Shown here piece after piece: positions 54,129 through 61,620 of a stretch of 64,000 bases of DNA; position 1 is the stretch's first letter, and every line of letters starts with the position of its first letter. Under the pieces are notes generated by a model, which was given only the letters and a program-made list of their open reading frames with translations, did not search any database and was not told the DNA's origin. This stretch comes from Bacillus sp. AFS006103 (GTDB lineage Bacteria > Bacillota > Bacilli > Bacillales > Cytobacillaceae): the NCBI GenBank assembly GCA_002559145.1, contig NTXX01000036.1:129142-193141 (forward strand), in the 5' to 3' direction. Position numbers and translations under genes: made by a program.

Positions 54129-54950
54129 ATGGCTGATGCTATGTCACTCGATCATGTAGATTCCATCAACCAAAATGCCGGTAGGCTTATGGAGGAATTT
54201 ATTGAATCAGGCTTCTATAAGCGTTTGAAAATCCTTTCACACGAAAAGGATCTCCTTAATAGGAATATTTATCAGCATCTCAAGGATCATGAAACCAAAA
54301 GGCATGAAATAGGTAATAATTTAGTAGCAAAATTTATACCCGTCAAGAAGTTCAATTATGATTATCTGGGTTTAAATGAGTACTTGTACGATCGAGGTCT
54401 CCTACAGAAACTAACGAAGCTGTCGAGCTCCAATTTTCAAAAGAATCCAGATTTGCTTGAGCTGTTTAAACCGTATAGTCAGAAACCGAACTACTATATC
54501 AAGCCTTCTTTTAATAAGGCGGGTAGAGAATTTGTGAGAGTGGAAGAACCTCCGGAAATCGAGTTAGACCTAGAAGAGGCATCCATAAGAAAAAGGGTAA
54601 ATTGGCTGTGGTTAAGAGCCGCCGAAGGGGAGTATGAGGCGTTAAAGAAGCAAATGGAACGATGTCAACAACTGTTTCTCATTGGAAAAATCAAACATAA
54701 ATTTGGCTCAGTTGCAAGGATCCAAAAACCAATCGTCTATAATTGTCGCAAAATAACCGATGAGCAAGCGATAAATAAACTTATTGAATACGGGAAACCG
54801 GACATTGGGCGTCTCATGCATTATATGATGAAAGGATTTATTTCAAAAAGTGAATTGGAGTCATTTAGACAATTAACCGATATTAAACTAAACTTTGTCA
54901 TCCTTGATTTGGAAGAGGAAGCAAGAATGATGAAAAGTATTTACCATTAA
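54129..54950 (+). CDS. Hypothetical protein, 273 residues
   Basis: From ATG 54129 (GAGGTG upstream; a GTG at 54114 is also possible). Mostly helical and charged, with segments MEEFIESGFYKRLKILSHEK, IPVKKFNYDYLGLNEYLYD, IRKRVNWLWLRAAEGEYEAL and IQKPIVYNCRKITDEQAINK. No signal peptide, membrane segments or known catalytic motif. I do not recognise the family. It stands alone between a terminator and the copper-chaperone-like gene. Confidence 0.7.
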   Translation: MADAMSLDHVDSINQNAGRLMEEFIESGFYKRLKILSHEKDLLNRNIYQHLKDHETKRHEIGNNLVAKFIPVKKFNYDYLGLNEYLYDRGLLQKLTKLSSSNFQKNPDLLELFKPYSQKPNYYIKPSFNKAGREFVRVEEPPEIELDLEEASIRKRVNWLWLRAAEGEYEALKKQMERCQQLFLIGKIKHKFGSVARIQKPIVYNCRKITDEQAINKLIEYGKPDIGRLMHYMMKGFISKSELESFRQLTDIKLNFVILDLEEEARMMKSIYH

Positions 54951-55034
54951 CCGTTAAATCTTGTTTCTTATCAATTTTTTATAAAAGGGTATGAAGTAAG
55001 ATAAAGTCATACCCAATCAAGGAGGAATAAGAAA

Positions 55035-55256
55035 ATGTCTAAAGCAGTTTATCAATTAGAATCATTAACTTGCCCATCATGTATTAAAAAGATTGAAACA
55101 ACGCTCAACAAAACAAATGGCGTAGAATCTACTAAAGTGCTATTCAATACAAGCAAAGTGAAAATAGAATTTGATGAAGTTCAGGTGAAAGCAAGTAAAT
55201 TAGAAGAAACTATTAAAAAATTGGGATATCCAGTGCTCTCATCAAAGGTTTCTTAA
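55035..55256 (+). CDS. Heavy-metal-associated (CopZ-like) domain protein
   Basis: 73 residues, one ferredoxin-like HMA domain. The metal motif is T-C-P-S-C (residues 12-16), a variant of the usual MxCxxC in which Met is replaced by Leu-Thr. It should bind a soft or transition metal and hand it to the P-type ATPase downstream, which lacks an HMA domain of its own. AAGGAGGAA lies upstream. Confidence 0.88.
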   Translation: MSKAVYQLESLTCPSCIKKIETTLNKTNGVESTKVLFNTSKVKIEFDEVQVKASKLEETIKKLGYPVLSSKVS

Positions 55257-55300
55257 ATTAACAATTCAATCGATACCTCCCTCCCCCGAGGATATAGATA

Positions 55301-55352
55301 AGACTTATTCCTGTTTTAGGAGCCATCCTAACTAGGAATAAGTCTTTTTTTA
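55301..55352 (+). terminator. Rho-independent terminator, long hairpin
   Basis: AGACTTATTCCT and AGGAATAAGTCT with an inner TTAGGA/TCCTAA stem, then T7. It lies between the HMA gene and the ATPase gene, so the two are separately transcribed or the ATPase is read at lower level. Confidence 0.8.
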
Positions 55353-55443
55353 TTAAATAGAAACGGTACTTGATGGCGGTCAATTACTTTTCTACAGGTT
55401 CCATTTAAGATAAGGATAATAAGAGTTGCAGGGGGAATAAATA

Positions 55444-57351
55444 ATGGAGACCATTAACAAGCATAAAAACCATATTACCGCTATCTCATTTGCTTTACTC
55501 GTGATTGGTTTTTTAGCGAGTGTCATGGGAAGTGGTAAAATAAGCGATCTTGCGTTAATCACCGCTACTATTCTAGCAAGCATCCCCATATTCATGAAAG
55601 CCTATCAAGCATTACGAATGAAAGCTTTTAGTATTGATTTATTAGTGAGTATCGCCGTACTTGGCGCGGTTTACCTCCAAGACTATACCGAATCCTCTGT
55701 TGTCACATTTCTCTTCTTGTTTGGAGACTATTTGGAAGCACGTACATTAGAAAAAACACGATCCTCCTTAAAGGAACTAGTTGACATGGCCCCACAAGAA
55801 GCCACCGTTATCCGGGGCGGAACCACTACGATTATCCCGGTCGAAGCAGTAGTAGTAGGGGACCAAGTGATTGTTCGTTCAGGGGGGAAGGTCCCAGTTG
55901 ATGGAAGGATTATTTCCGGACAAGCTGCTTTAAATGAAGCAGCGATAACGGGTGAATCGATTTCAGCAACCAAAAGAGCGGATGACCAAGTTTTTAGTGG
56001 TACAATGGTGGATAATGGATATATTGAGATTGTTGCTGAAAAAGTAGGGGATGACACTACTTTTTCAAAGATTATTGAACTGGTTGAAGAGGCACAGGAA
56101 TCAAAAACAAAGACCGAAAAGTTCCTTGATAAGTTTTCAAGTATATATACCCCAACGATCGTTATCTTGTCTGTTTTGGTCTATGTGATCACAAGGGATT
56201 TAAGATTGGCGATCACTTTTCTAGTGATTGCATGTCCAGGTGCTTTAGTTATTGGTGCGCCCGTTTCAAGTGTCGCTGGTATCGGAAATGGCGCGAAGAA
56301 TGGTGTCCTTGTGAAGGGAGGGGAAATCATCGATACCTTCTCCAAGGTGGATATGATCATTTTTGATAAAACGGGAACGCTAACAAAAGGAAAACCCGAA
56401 GTAACAGCTATTAAGACGTTTAACAAAAGGCCAGAGAATGAACTTTTGCAGCTGGTAGCACGAGCCGAGACCATTTCAGAACACCATTTAGGGCAAACGA
56501 TTGTTAAAGAAGCCCTGGCAAGACAATTACACGTTTCTTGGAATAGCGATTCGGAAATGGGTGAGGTCATTAGGGGGCGTGGAATCCTCGCAACCATTAA
56601 TGGCCAGACCCTTGCTGCAGGGAACCGAAAATTGATGGATAGCAAACATATACACATTTCTCAAGAGGCTGCTGAGTATGTGGAAAGTCAAGAAAAGGCA
56701 GGGAATACAGCTGTTTTTGCAGCAGTTGACGGTGAGTTAGAGGGGATTATCTCGATTGCCGATCAAATCCGAGAGGATGCCCACGCAGCCCTAAAGGCTA
56801 TGAGAAACAGTGGTGTAAAGAAGATGATCATGTTAACGGGTGATAACCAACATACAGCAGAATTGGTAGCTAAGAAATTAGGATTAGATGACTTTTTTGC
56901 CGAGTTGTCCCCAGAAGACAAAGCCAATTATGTAATAAAACAAAAAGAAGCGGGTTATGTGGTTGCCATGGCTGGTGATGGAATAAATGATGCCCCGGCT
57001 ATTGCGATTGCGGATATCGGACTTGCCATGGGCGAGGGTGGAACGGATGTAGCCATGGAAACAGCGGACATTGTTCTAATGGCAGATAAGTTATTGCAAT
57101 TGTCACATGCCTACTCCTTATCCAAAGCAACGATGCGGAATATGAAACAAAATACCACTTTTGCTGTATTGACTGTAGTTGTATTACTCATAGGTGTTTT
57201 GGTTGGATCCGTTCACTTAGCCGCTGGTATGTTCATCCATGAAGCAAGTGTATTACTAGTAATTTTGAATGCGATGAGATTAATTCGCTTTAATAATAGA
57301 AGAACAAAAGAGTCTAGAAAGGTACCTGTTATCCATTCATATGAAATCTAA
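55444..57351 (+). CDS. Heavy-metal P1B-type ATPase with CPG motif
   Basis: 635 residues. Actuator TGES motif in ITGESISATK (about 175), phosphorylation site IFDKTGTLTKGKP (Asp about 308), nucleotide-binding HHLGQTIVKEAL (the HP-like segment here is HH), and hinge MAGDGINDAPAIAIADIGLA. The membrane metal site reads Cys264-Pro265-Gly266 instead of CPC or SPC. It has no N-terminal HMA domain and about eight membrane segments. It would export or import a transition metal; the CPG motif makes the ion uncertain. Followed nine bases later by a Crp/Fnr gene in the same operon. Confidence 0.9.
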   Translation: METINKHKNHITAISFALLVIGFLASVMGSGKISDLALITATILASIPIFMKAYQALRMKAFSIDLLVSIAVLGAVYLQDYTESSVVTFLFLFGDYLEARTLEKTRSSLKELVDMAPQEATVIRGGTTTIIPVEAVVVGDQVIVRSGGKVPVDGRIISGQAALNEAAITGESISATKRADDQVFSGTMVDNGYIEIVAEKVGDDTTFSKIIELVEEAQESKTKTEKFLDKFSSIYTPTIVILSVLVYVITRDLRLAITFLVIACPGALVIGAPVSSVAGIGNGAKNGVLVKGGEIIDTFSKVDMIIFDKTGTLTKGKPEVTAIKTFNKRPENELLQLVARAETISEHHLGQTIVKEALARQLHVSWNSDSEMGEVIRGRGILATINGQTLAAGNRKLMDSKHIHISQEAAEYVESQEKAGNTAVFAAVDGELEGIISIADQIREDAHAALKAMRNSGVKKMIMLTGDNQHTAELVAKKLGLDDFFAELSPEDKANYVIKQKEAGYVVAMAGDGINDAPAIAIADIGLAMGEGGTDVAMETADIVLMADKLLQLSHAYSLSKATMRNMKQNTTFAVLTVVVLLIGVLVGSVHLAAGMFIHEASVLLVILNAMRLIRFNNRRTKESRKVPVIHSYEI

Positions 57352-57369
57352 AAGCTAGGAGTGAAAGAA

Positions 57370-58080
57370 ATGGTAGAAACGAATGCCTACTGCTGTAATC
57401 ATACCGATTCCAAAGGAACACATAAAGTTTGTGTTTCTTTGGTGCCGATTTTTAATCACTTAGAAGAAAAACAAATGAACGAGATCATGAAGACGACAAA
57501 CTCCGTTTCTTATAAAAGAGGAGAAATTATTTACCAAGCAGGAGACAAATCAGACGCTCTTTATATTGTAAATAAAGGGAAAATAAGAATTTACCGGTTG
57601 GCTGAATCGGGTAAAGAGCAGTTGGTACGTATCCTCAATCCGGGCGATTTTACGGGTGAACTGGCTTTATTTAATGAGGCCCTTCATGAATCATTTGCTG
57701 AAGCAATGGAAGAGACCCAAGTTTGTATGATTAATCGTTCAGACTTACAGGAGTTTCTATTAAAATACCCTTCCATTTCATTAAAAATATTAGCAGAGTT
57801 TTCAAATCGATTGGAGCAGTCGGAAAAACAAACGACCCGATTTGCAACAGAGAAAGTGGACACACGAATTGCCCTGTTCTTAGTGGAGTGCCTGCCAAAT
57901 GGAGGCCAACCACAAGAGGTTAAACTACCGATGAGTAGAAAAGATTTAGCCTCCTATTTGGGGACGACGCCCGAAACAATCAGCCGCAGGTTAGCGGACT
58001 TAGAGGCGGCTGGGTTAATCAAACAAAAGCCACACAAAATCATCGAAATATTAGATCTAGATGGACTGCTCCTTGTGTAA
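57370..58080 (+). CDS. Crp/Fnr family regulator with N-terminal cysteines
   Basis: 236 residues from ATG 57370, with GGAG nine bases upstream (a GTG at 57361 overlaps that site and is less likely). N-terminal Cys8-Cys9, His11, His18 and Cys21 (YCCNHTDSKGTHKVC) recall redox- or metal-sensing Fnr/FLP proteins. Then comes the beta-roll domain (YQAGDKSDALYIVNKGKIRI) and a C-terminal helix-turn-helix (SRKDLASYLGTTPETISRRL). It is co-transcribed with the ATPase and may sense oxygen, NO or metal. A TGTGA-N6-TAACA site before norB (61553-61568) is a candidate target. Confidence 0.88.
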   Translation: MVETNAYCCNHTDSKGTHKVCVSLVPIFNHLEEKQMNEIMKTTNSVSYKRGEIIYQAGDKSDALYIVNKGKIRIYRLAESGKEQLVRILNPGDFTGELALFNEALHESFAEAMEETQVCMINRSDLQEFLLKYPSISLKILAEFSNRLEQSEKQTTRFATEKVDTRIALFLVECLPNGGQPQEVKLPMSRKDLASYLGTTPETISRRLADLEAAGLIKQKPHKIIEILDLDGLLLV

Positions 58081-58096
58081 AGGAGCTTTTATTTTG
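58068..58096 (+). terminator. Terminator overlapping the Crp/Fnr stop codon
   Basis: GCTCCTT and AAGGAGC with a 5-base loop, then TTTTATTTT. The stop codon (58078-58080) lies in the loop region. It ends the ATPase-Crp/Fnr operon. Confidence 0.7.
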
Positions 58097-58099
58097 TCT

Positions 58100-58190
58100 A
58101 TCGATCTCCGCTTCTATCTGCTTCTAAAGCTTCTTCTAAATACATTAGCCGGAAATTCTCCCACTCTGAATTCTCATACCTGCACGAAAA
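58100..58190 (-). pseudogene. Short C-terminal remnant on minus strand
   Basis: About 30 codons, NSEWENFRLMYLEEALEADR then SGDR-stop, in an open frame with no start. The peptide looks like a genuine protein end but I cannot name it. It fills the space between the terminator and the mevalonate promoter. Confidence 0.25.
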
Positions 58191-58252
58191 TCAAGCATGA
58201 ATAATAACAGAGACCTTTTATATATAAAAAATGAAAACTTGATGAAGGTCAA

Positions 58253-58281
58253 TTAACAATGATAATCATTATCACTATAAT
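58253..58281 (+). promoter_or_regulatory. mva operon promoter with Fur box
   Basis: TTAACA (58253-58258), a 17-base spacer and TATAAT (58276-58281). The sequence TGATAATCATTATCA at 58260-58274 is a perfect match to the 15-bp Bacillus Fur box (7-1-7) and occupies the spacer, so iron-loaded Fur would block RNA polymerase. The mvaK1 ATG is 47 bases after the -10, with GAGGTG upstream. Confidence 0.85.
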
Positions 58282-58327
58282 GTAGGTACAGTAGAACGAT
58301 TGATATCTAATGAGGTGAAAGAAAACT

Positions 58328-59278
58328 ATGAATCAAATCACGCAAAGGCCCGCCATTGGCAGTGCGCATAGTAAGTTGATATTACTGGGTGAGCACGCCG
58401 TTGTTTATGGAATGCCGGCAATTGCCCTGCCCTTCCCGCTATTAGAAGTGGTTTCTACCGTTGAGGAAATATCTGATCAAATAACGCTTATATGTGACTA
58501 CTATCGTGGTCCTCTTGGGCAAGTCCCGCAAAAATTAAGAGGCATAGCTTCATGTATTAGTGAGACGCTGCACATTTTAAATCAGCCTCAGAAGGGACTG
58601 TTGATTCGACTGCATTCCTCGATTCCGATTGGCCGCGGATTAGGCTCAAGTGCGGCCATAGCGATTGCGATTGTCAAAAGTCTGTTTGCTTTTCATAAGC
58701 AAAATCTTGATCCGAAGGTGTTGATGTCCCTTGTCCACAAGGCAGAAACCTTTGCGCATGGAACTCCAAGCGGAATAGACATGGCTGCAGCGCTCAGTGA
58801 TTTCCCGATTTGGTTTCAAAAAGGGAAACAGATAAGGAATTTGCAATTGGGAGGACCGCTTTATCTAATTGTCGCTGATACGGGTCATTTTGGCGATACA
58901 CGTGCTGCGGTATTAAGTGTAAGGGATAAGTTTAGAGCTTACCCTGAAAGTACACAAAAATCAGTGAATCAACTTGGAGTTATCACGCTTGAAGCGCGGG
59001 CGGCACTTTCAACCGGCAATCTGGCGTGGCTGGGAAGCTTATTTGATCAGGCTCAAGCTGAGTTAGTCGATCTTGGTGTCAGTGATGACAGTATTAATAG
59101 ACTAGTAGATACGGCCAAAAAGGCAGGCTCACTCGGAGCAAAATTAACAGGTGGCGGCCGGGGCGGCTGTGTCCTGGCACTTGCTAAGAATCTAGCACAT
59201 GCAAAGAGGATAGCCAATACCTTAATAAAGGCTGGGGCATCAAACACCTGGTATTTTCGCTTAGATGGCAATGGATAA
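58328..59278 (+). CDS. mvaK1: Mevalonate kinase
   Basis: 316 residues, GHMP kinase. SKLILLGEHAVVYGMPAIAL (about 15-34), the ATP-binding PIGRGLGSSAAIAIAIV (about 100) with the Gly-Ser-Ser loop, and AKLTGGGRGGCVLAL near residue 275. It phosphorylates mevalonate, the first step of the lower pathway to isopentenyl diphosphate. Bacillus normally uses the methylerythritol phosphate route, so this set is unusual. It is the first gene after the Fur-box promoter, and mvaD follows at 64 bases. Confidence 0.93.
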   Translation: MNQITQRPAIGSAHSKLILLGEHAVVYGMPAIALPFPLLEVVSTVEEISDQITLICDYYRGPLGQVPQKLRGIASCISETLHILNQPQKGLLIRLHSSIPIGRGLGSSAAIAIAIVKSLFAFHKQNLDPKVLMSLVHKAETFAHGTPSGIDMAAALSDFPIWFQKGKQIRNLQLGGPLYLIVADTGHFGDTRAAVLSVRDKFRAYPESTQKSVNQLGVITLEARAALSTGNLAWLGSLFDQAQAELVDLGVSDDSINRLVDTAKKAGSLGAKLTGGGRGGCVLALAKNLAHAKRIANTLIKAGASNTWYFRLDGNG

Positions 59279-59342
59279 TCTGGCATCTGTTTAGTGGAAA
59301 CAAGGGATTGCTGATTCAAAATTGAGGAAAGAGGGGGTCTAC

Positions 59343-60317
59343 TTGAAGGCGACTGCACGAGCACATACAAATATTGCATTAATTAAATACTGGGGGAAAC
59401 GTGATGAGTCCCTATTCTTACCAATGAACAACAGCCTCTCGATTACATTGGATAAGTTCCATACCACAACAGCGGTTGAATTTTGTCCCTGTCTTCCAGT
59501 TGATCTGTTTATTATGAATAATCAATTAGCAAGTAGCACGGAAATGGCCAAGATTACACATTTTCTAGATCGGGTCAGAGGTATGTCAGGGAAAAGCTGG
59601 CATGCAGTCGTGCATTCTACAAATAATTTTCCCACCGCTGCTGGTTTTGCCTCCTCTGCATCTGGTTATGCAGCATTAGCTGCGGCTGCGACAAAAGCTA
59701 TTGGTCTAGATTTGGGTAATAAAGCCTTATCCCAATTGGCTCGGCTGGGATCTGGATCCGCATGCCGATCCATTTATGGAGGGTATGTTGAATGGCAAAA
59801 GGGTGAAAAGAAGGATGGAACGGACTCCTTTGCCAAGCCAGTTCTAGAGGGAGGGGATTGGGATTTAAGTATCGTTTCTGTTCTAGTAACCGATACACCT
59901 AAGACGGTCTCTAGTCGAGAGGGGATGAAACGAACAGTTGAAACTTCTCCCTTTTATTCGGGTTGGCTGGACAGTGTTGAAACAGATTTTCTACACGCAA
60001 AAGAAGCACTAAACCATCATGATTTTGAATTACTGGGCAGCATCATCGAGTCAAACGCATTAAAGATGCATGCAACAACCCTAGGAGCCAATCCTCCCTT
60101 TATGTATTGGAATAGTGCAACACTAGATGTGATTAAAGAGGTTCAATCGCTTCGCTCCGGCGGTATTCAAGCCTATTTTACGATCGATGCAGGGCCTAAT
60201 GTCAAGGTTCTTTGTCAACCTAAAGATGAGCAGGCCGTAAGGGAATCCCTAGAAAAATTACCTAATGTTCAAAATACCTACCTGTGCCATCCGGGACCTG
60301 GTCTTACCTATTTGTAA
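59343..60317 (+). CDS. mvaD: Diphosphomevalonate decarboxylase
   Basis: 324 residues from TTG 59343 (GAGGGGG upstream). ARAHTNIALIKYWGKRDE at the start, FPTAAGFASSASGYAALAAA near residue 95, GSGSACRSIYGGYVEW (Asp/Arg site region) near 135, and YFTIDAGPNVKVLC near 275. These are diagnostic of the ATP-dependent decarboxylase that makes isopentenyl diphosphate. It sits between the two kinases in the order known from Listeria and staphylococci. Confidence 0.94.
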   Translation: MKATARAHTNIALIKYWGKRDESLFLPMNNSLSITLDKFHTTTAVEFCPCLPVDLFIMNNQLASSTEMAKITHFLDRVRGMSGKSWHAVVHSTNNFPTAAGFASSASGYAALAAAATKAIGLDLGNKALSQLARLGSGSACRSIYGGYVEWQKGEKKDGTDSFAKPVLEGGDWDLSIVSVLVTDTPKTVSSREGMKRTVETSPFYSGWLDSVETDFLHAKEALNHHDFELLGSIIESNALKMHATTLGANPPFMYWNSATLDVIKEVQSLRSGGIQAYFTIDAGPNVKVLCQPKDEQAVRESLEKLPNVQNTYLCHPGPGLTYL

Positions 60318-60376
60318 TCGTAACACTGGAATTGGAAGTAGACCTTAATCGAGTACTAACGAAGGGATGAGAAAAT

Positions 60377-61525
60377 ATGACTTATTCAAGCTATCGGGTA
60401 TCTGTACCCGGAAAACTAGTCATTGCTGGTGATTATGCTGTTCTTGAACCTAAACAGCAAGCAATTGTGATGGCCGTCAATCGATATATAACAGCAACGA
60501 TTGAACCATGCTGGCAGAACCAGCTGTCGCTTCCACTGTTTGGATTGGAGAATGTGACCTGGGATTTCAATCATAGCAAGGTTCACTTTAGTGTTTCTGA
60601 CCGACGCTTACACTTTATTGAAAGTTCAATCGAAGTGGCCTGTCGATTTTTACAGGAAAATTCAATCCCACTAAGGCCATTTCATTTAACGATTAGAAGT
60701 GAGCTAAGTGATCCCGCAACGGGCTGTAAATTTGGGCTTGGATCCAGTGCCGCTCTTGTAGTTGCCGTCATTTCAGCCATTTTACGGTTAAATAGTGAGG
60801 GGAATGTTCCTCCTACTCTTGATCAAATCTTTAAGCTTTCCGCTATCGCCCATTTAAAATCGCAAAAAAATGGTTCAGGAATTGATATTGCCGCTTCAAC
60901 ATATGGAGGATGGCTAGTCTATTCAGCCTTCAACGCTAAGTGGGTGTTGAAGCAATTATTGGAAGGGAACACCTTAAGAGCGCTTGTAAAAAAAACTTGG
61001 CCTAATCTGTCGATTACCCCGATAAAACCAGCATCACATTTCCATTTAAGTGTTGGTTGGACGAAGGAGTCGTCATCAACAGCCCCAATGATTAAGATGG
61101 TCCAAGAATTTCGCAGACGAAATCGAGAACCATACGCCCAATTCTTAGTGAAAAGCTCGATGGCAGTTGACCGCTTAGTGCAGAGCTTTCAGAAGGACGA
61201 TCGTCTCGAAGCTATTTCAAGCATAAGGCAAAATCGGGAAGCGTTGTTGATGCTTAGTCAACAGGCCAATATCCGATTGGAAACATCAAAATTAAAGGAT
61301 TTATGCGATGCCGCTGAGAAGTATGGCAGTGGTAAACCATCAGGGGCCGGGGGCGGGGATTGTGGTATTGCCTTCATGGAGGAAGAAAATCAGGCAGAGG
61401 AATTAAATAATGTTTGGCGAAATCACGGAATTACCCCGTTAAATTTAAGCGTTTCTTCAAACGGTGCACTTGTTACCGAATATACTTGTGAGATGTCTTT
61501 AAAAGAATATTTAGTTAGTGTTTAA
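60377..61525 (+). CDS. mvaK2: Phosphomevalonate kinase
   Basis: 382 residues, GHMP kinase. VPGKLVIAGDYAVLEPKQQA at residues 9-28, CKFGLGSSAALVVAVISAIL (about 115), KNGSGIDIAASTYGGWLVY (about 160) and GKPSGAGGGDCGIAFMEE (about 315). It converts phosphomevalonate to diphosphomevalonate. Ribosome site AAGGGATGAG. With the two preceding genes it makes a complete lower pathway; no HMG-CoA synthase or reductase is in the window. Confidence 0.93.
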   Translation: MTYSSYRVSVPGKLVIAGDYAVLEPKQQAIVMAVNRYITATIEPCWQNQLSLPLFGLENVTWDFNHSKVHFSVSDRRLHFIESSIEVACRFLQENSIPLRPFHLTIRSELSDPATGCKFGLGSSAALVVAVISAILRLNSEGNVPPTLDQIFKLSAIAHLKSQKNGSGIDIAASTYGGWLVYSAFNAKWVLKQLLEGNTLRALVKKTWPNLSITPIKPASHFHLSVGWTKESSSTAPMIKMVQEFRRRNREPYAQFLVKSSMAVDRLVQSFQKDDRLEAISSIRQNREALLMLSQQANIRLETSKLKDLCDAAEKYGSGKPSGAGGGDCGIAFMEEENQAEELNNVWRNHGITPLNLSVSSNGALVTEYTCEMSLKEYLVSV

Positions 61526-61552
61526 CATTGTTAAGATGCCCGTAAAATTGTT

Positions 61553-61568
61553 TGTGATTTATTTAACA
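61553..61568 (+). promoter_or_regulatory. Candidate Crp/Fnr site before norB
   Basis: TGTGA-TTTATT-TAACA differs from the Fnr/Crp consensus TGTGA-N6-TCACA by one base. It is 53 bases before the ATG of norB. A second dyad, TTAACATTGTTAA, lies at 61522-61534 over the mvaK2 stop. Either could bind the Crp/Fnr protein encoded at 57370 or an NO-sensing regulator. Confidence 0.45.
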
Positions 61569-61620
61569 AACTTATAGCTTTTAAAGGGTGGAAAAACTAC
61601 TTCGGAAAAAGGTGCTAGTT

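Noticed and set aside
61588..61620. Longer norB start at GTG 61588
   Set aside because: No ribosome site precedes it, whereas AAAGGTG lies seven bases before ATG 61621.
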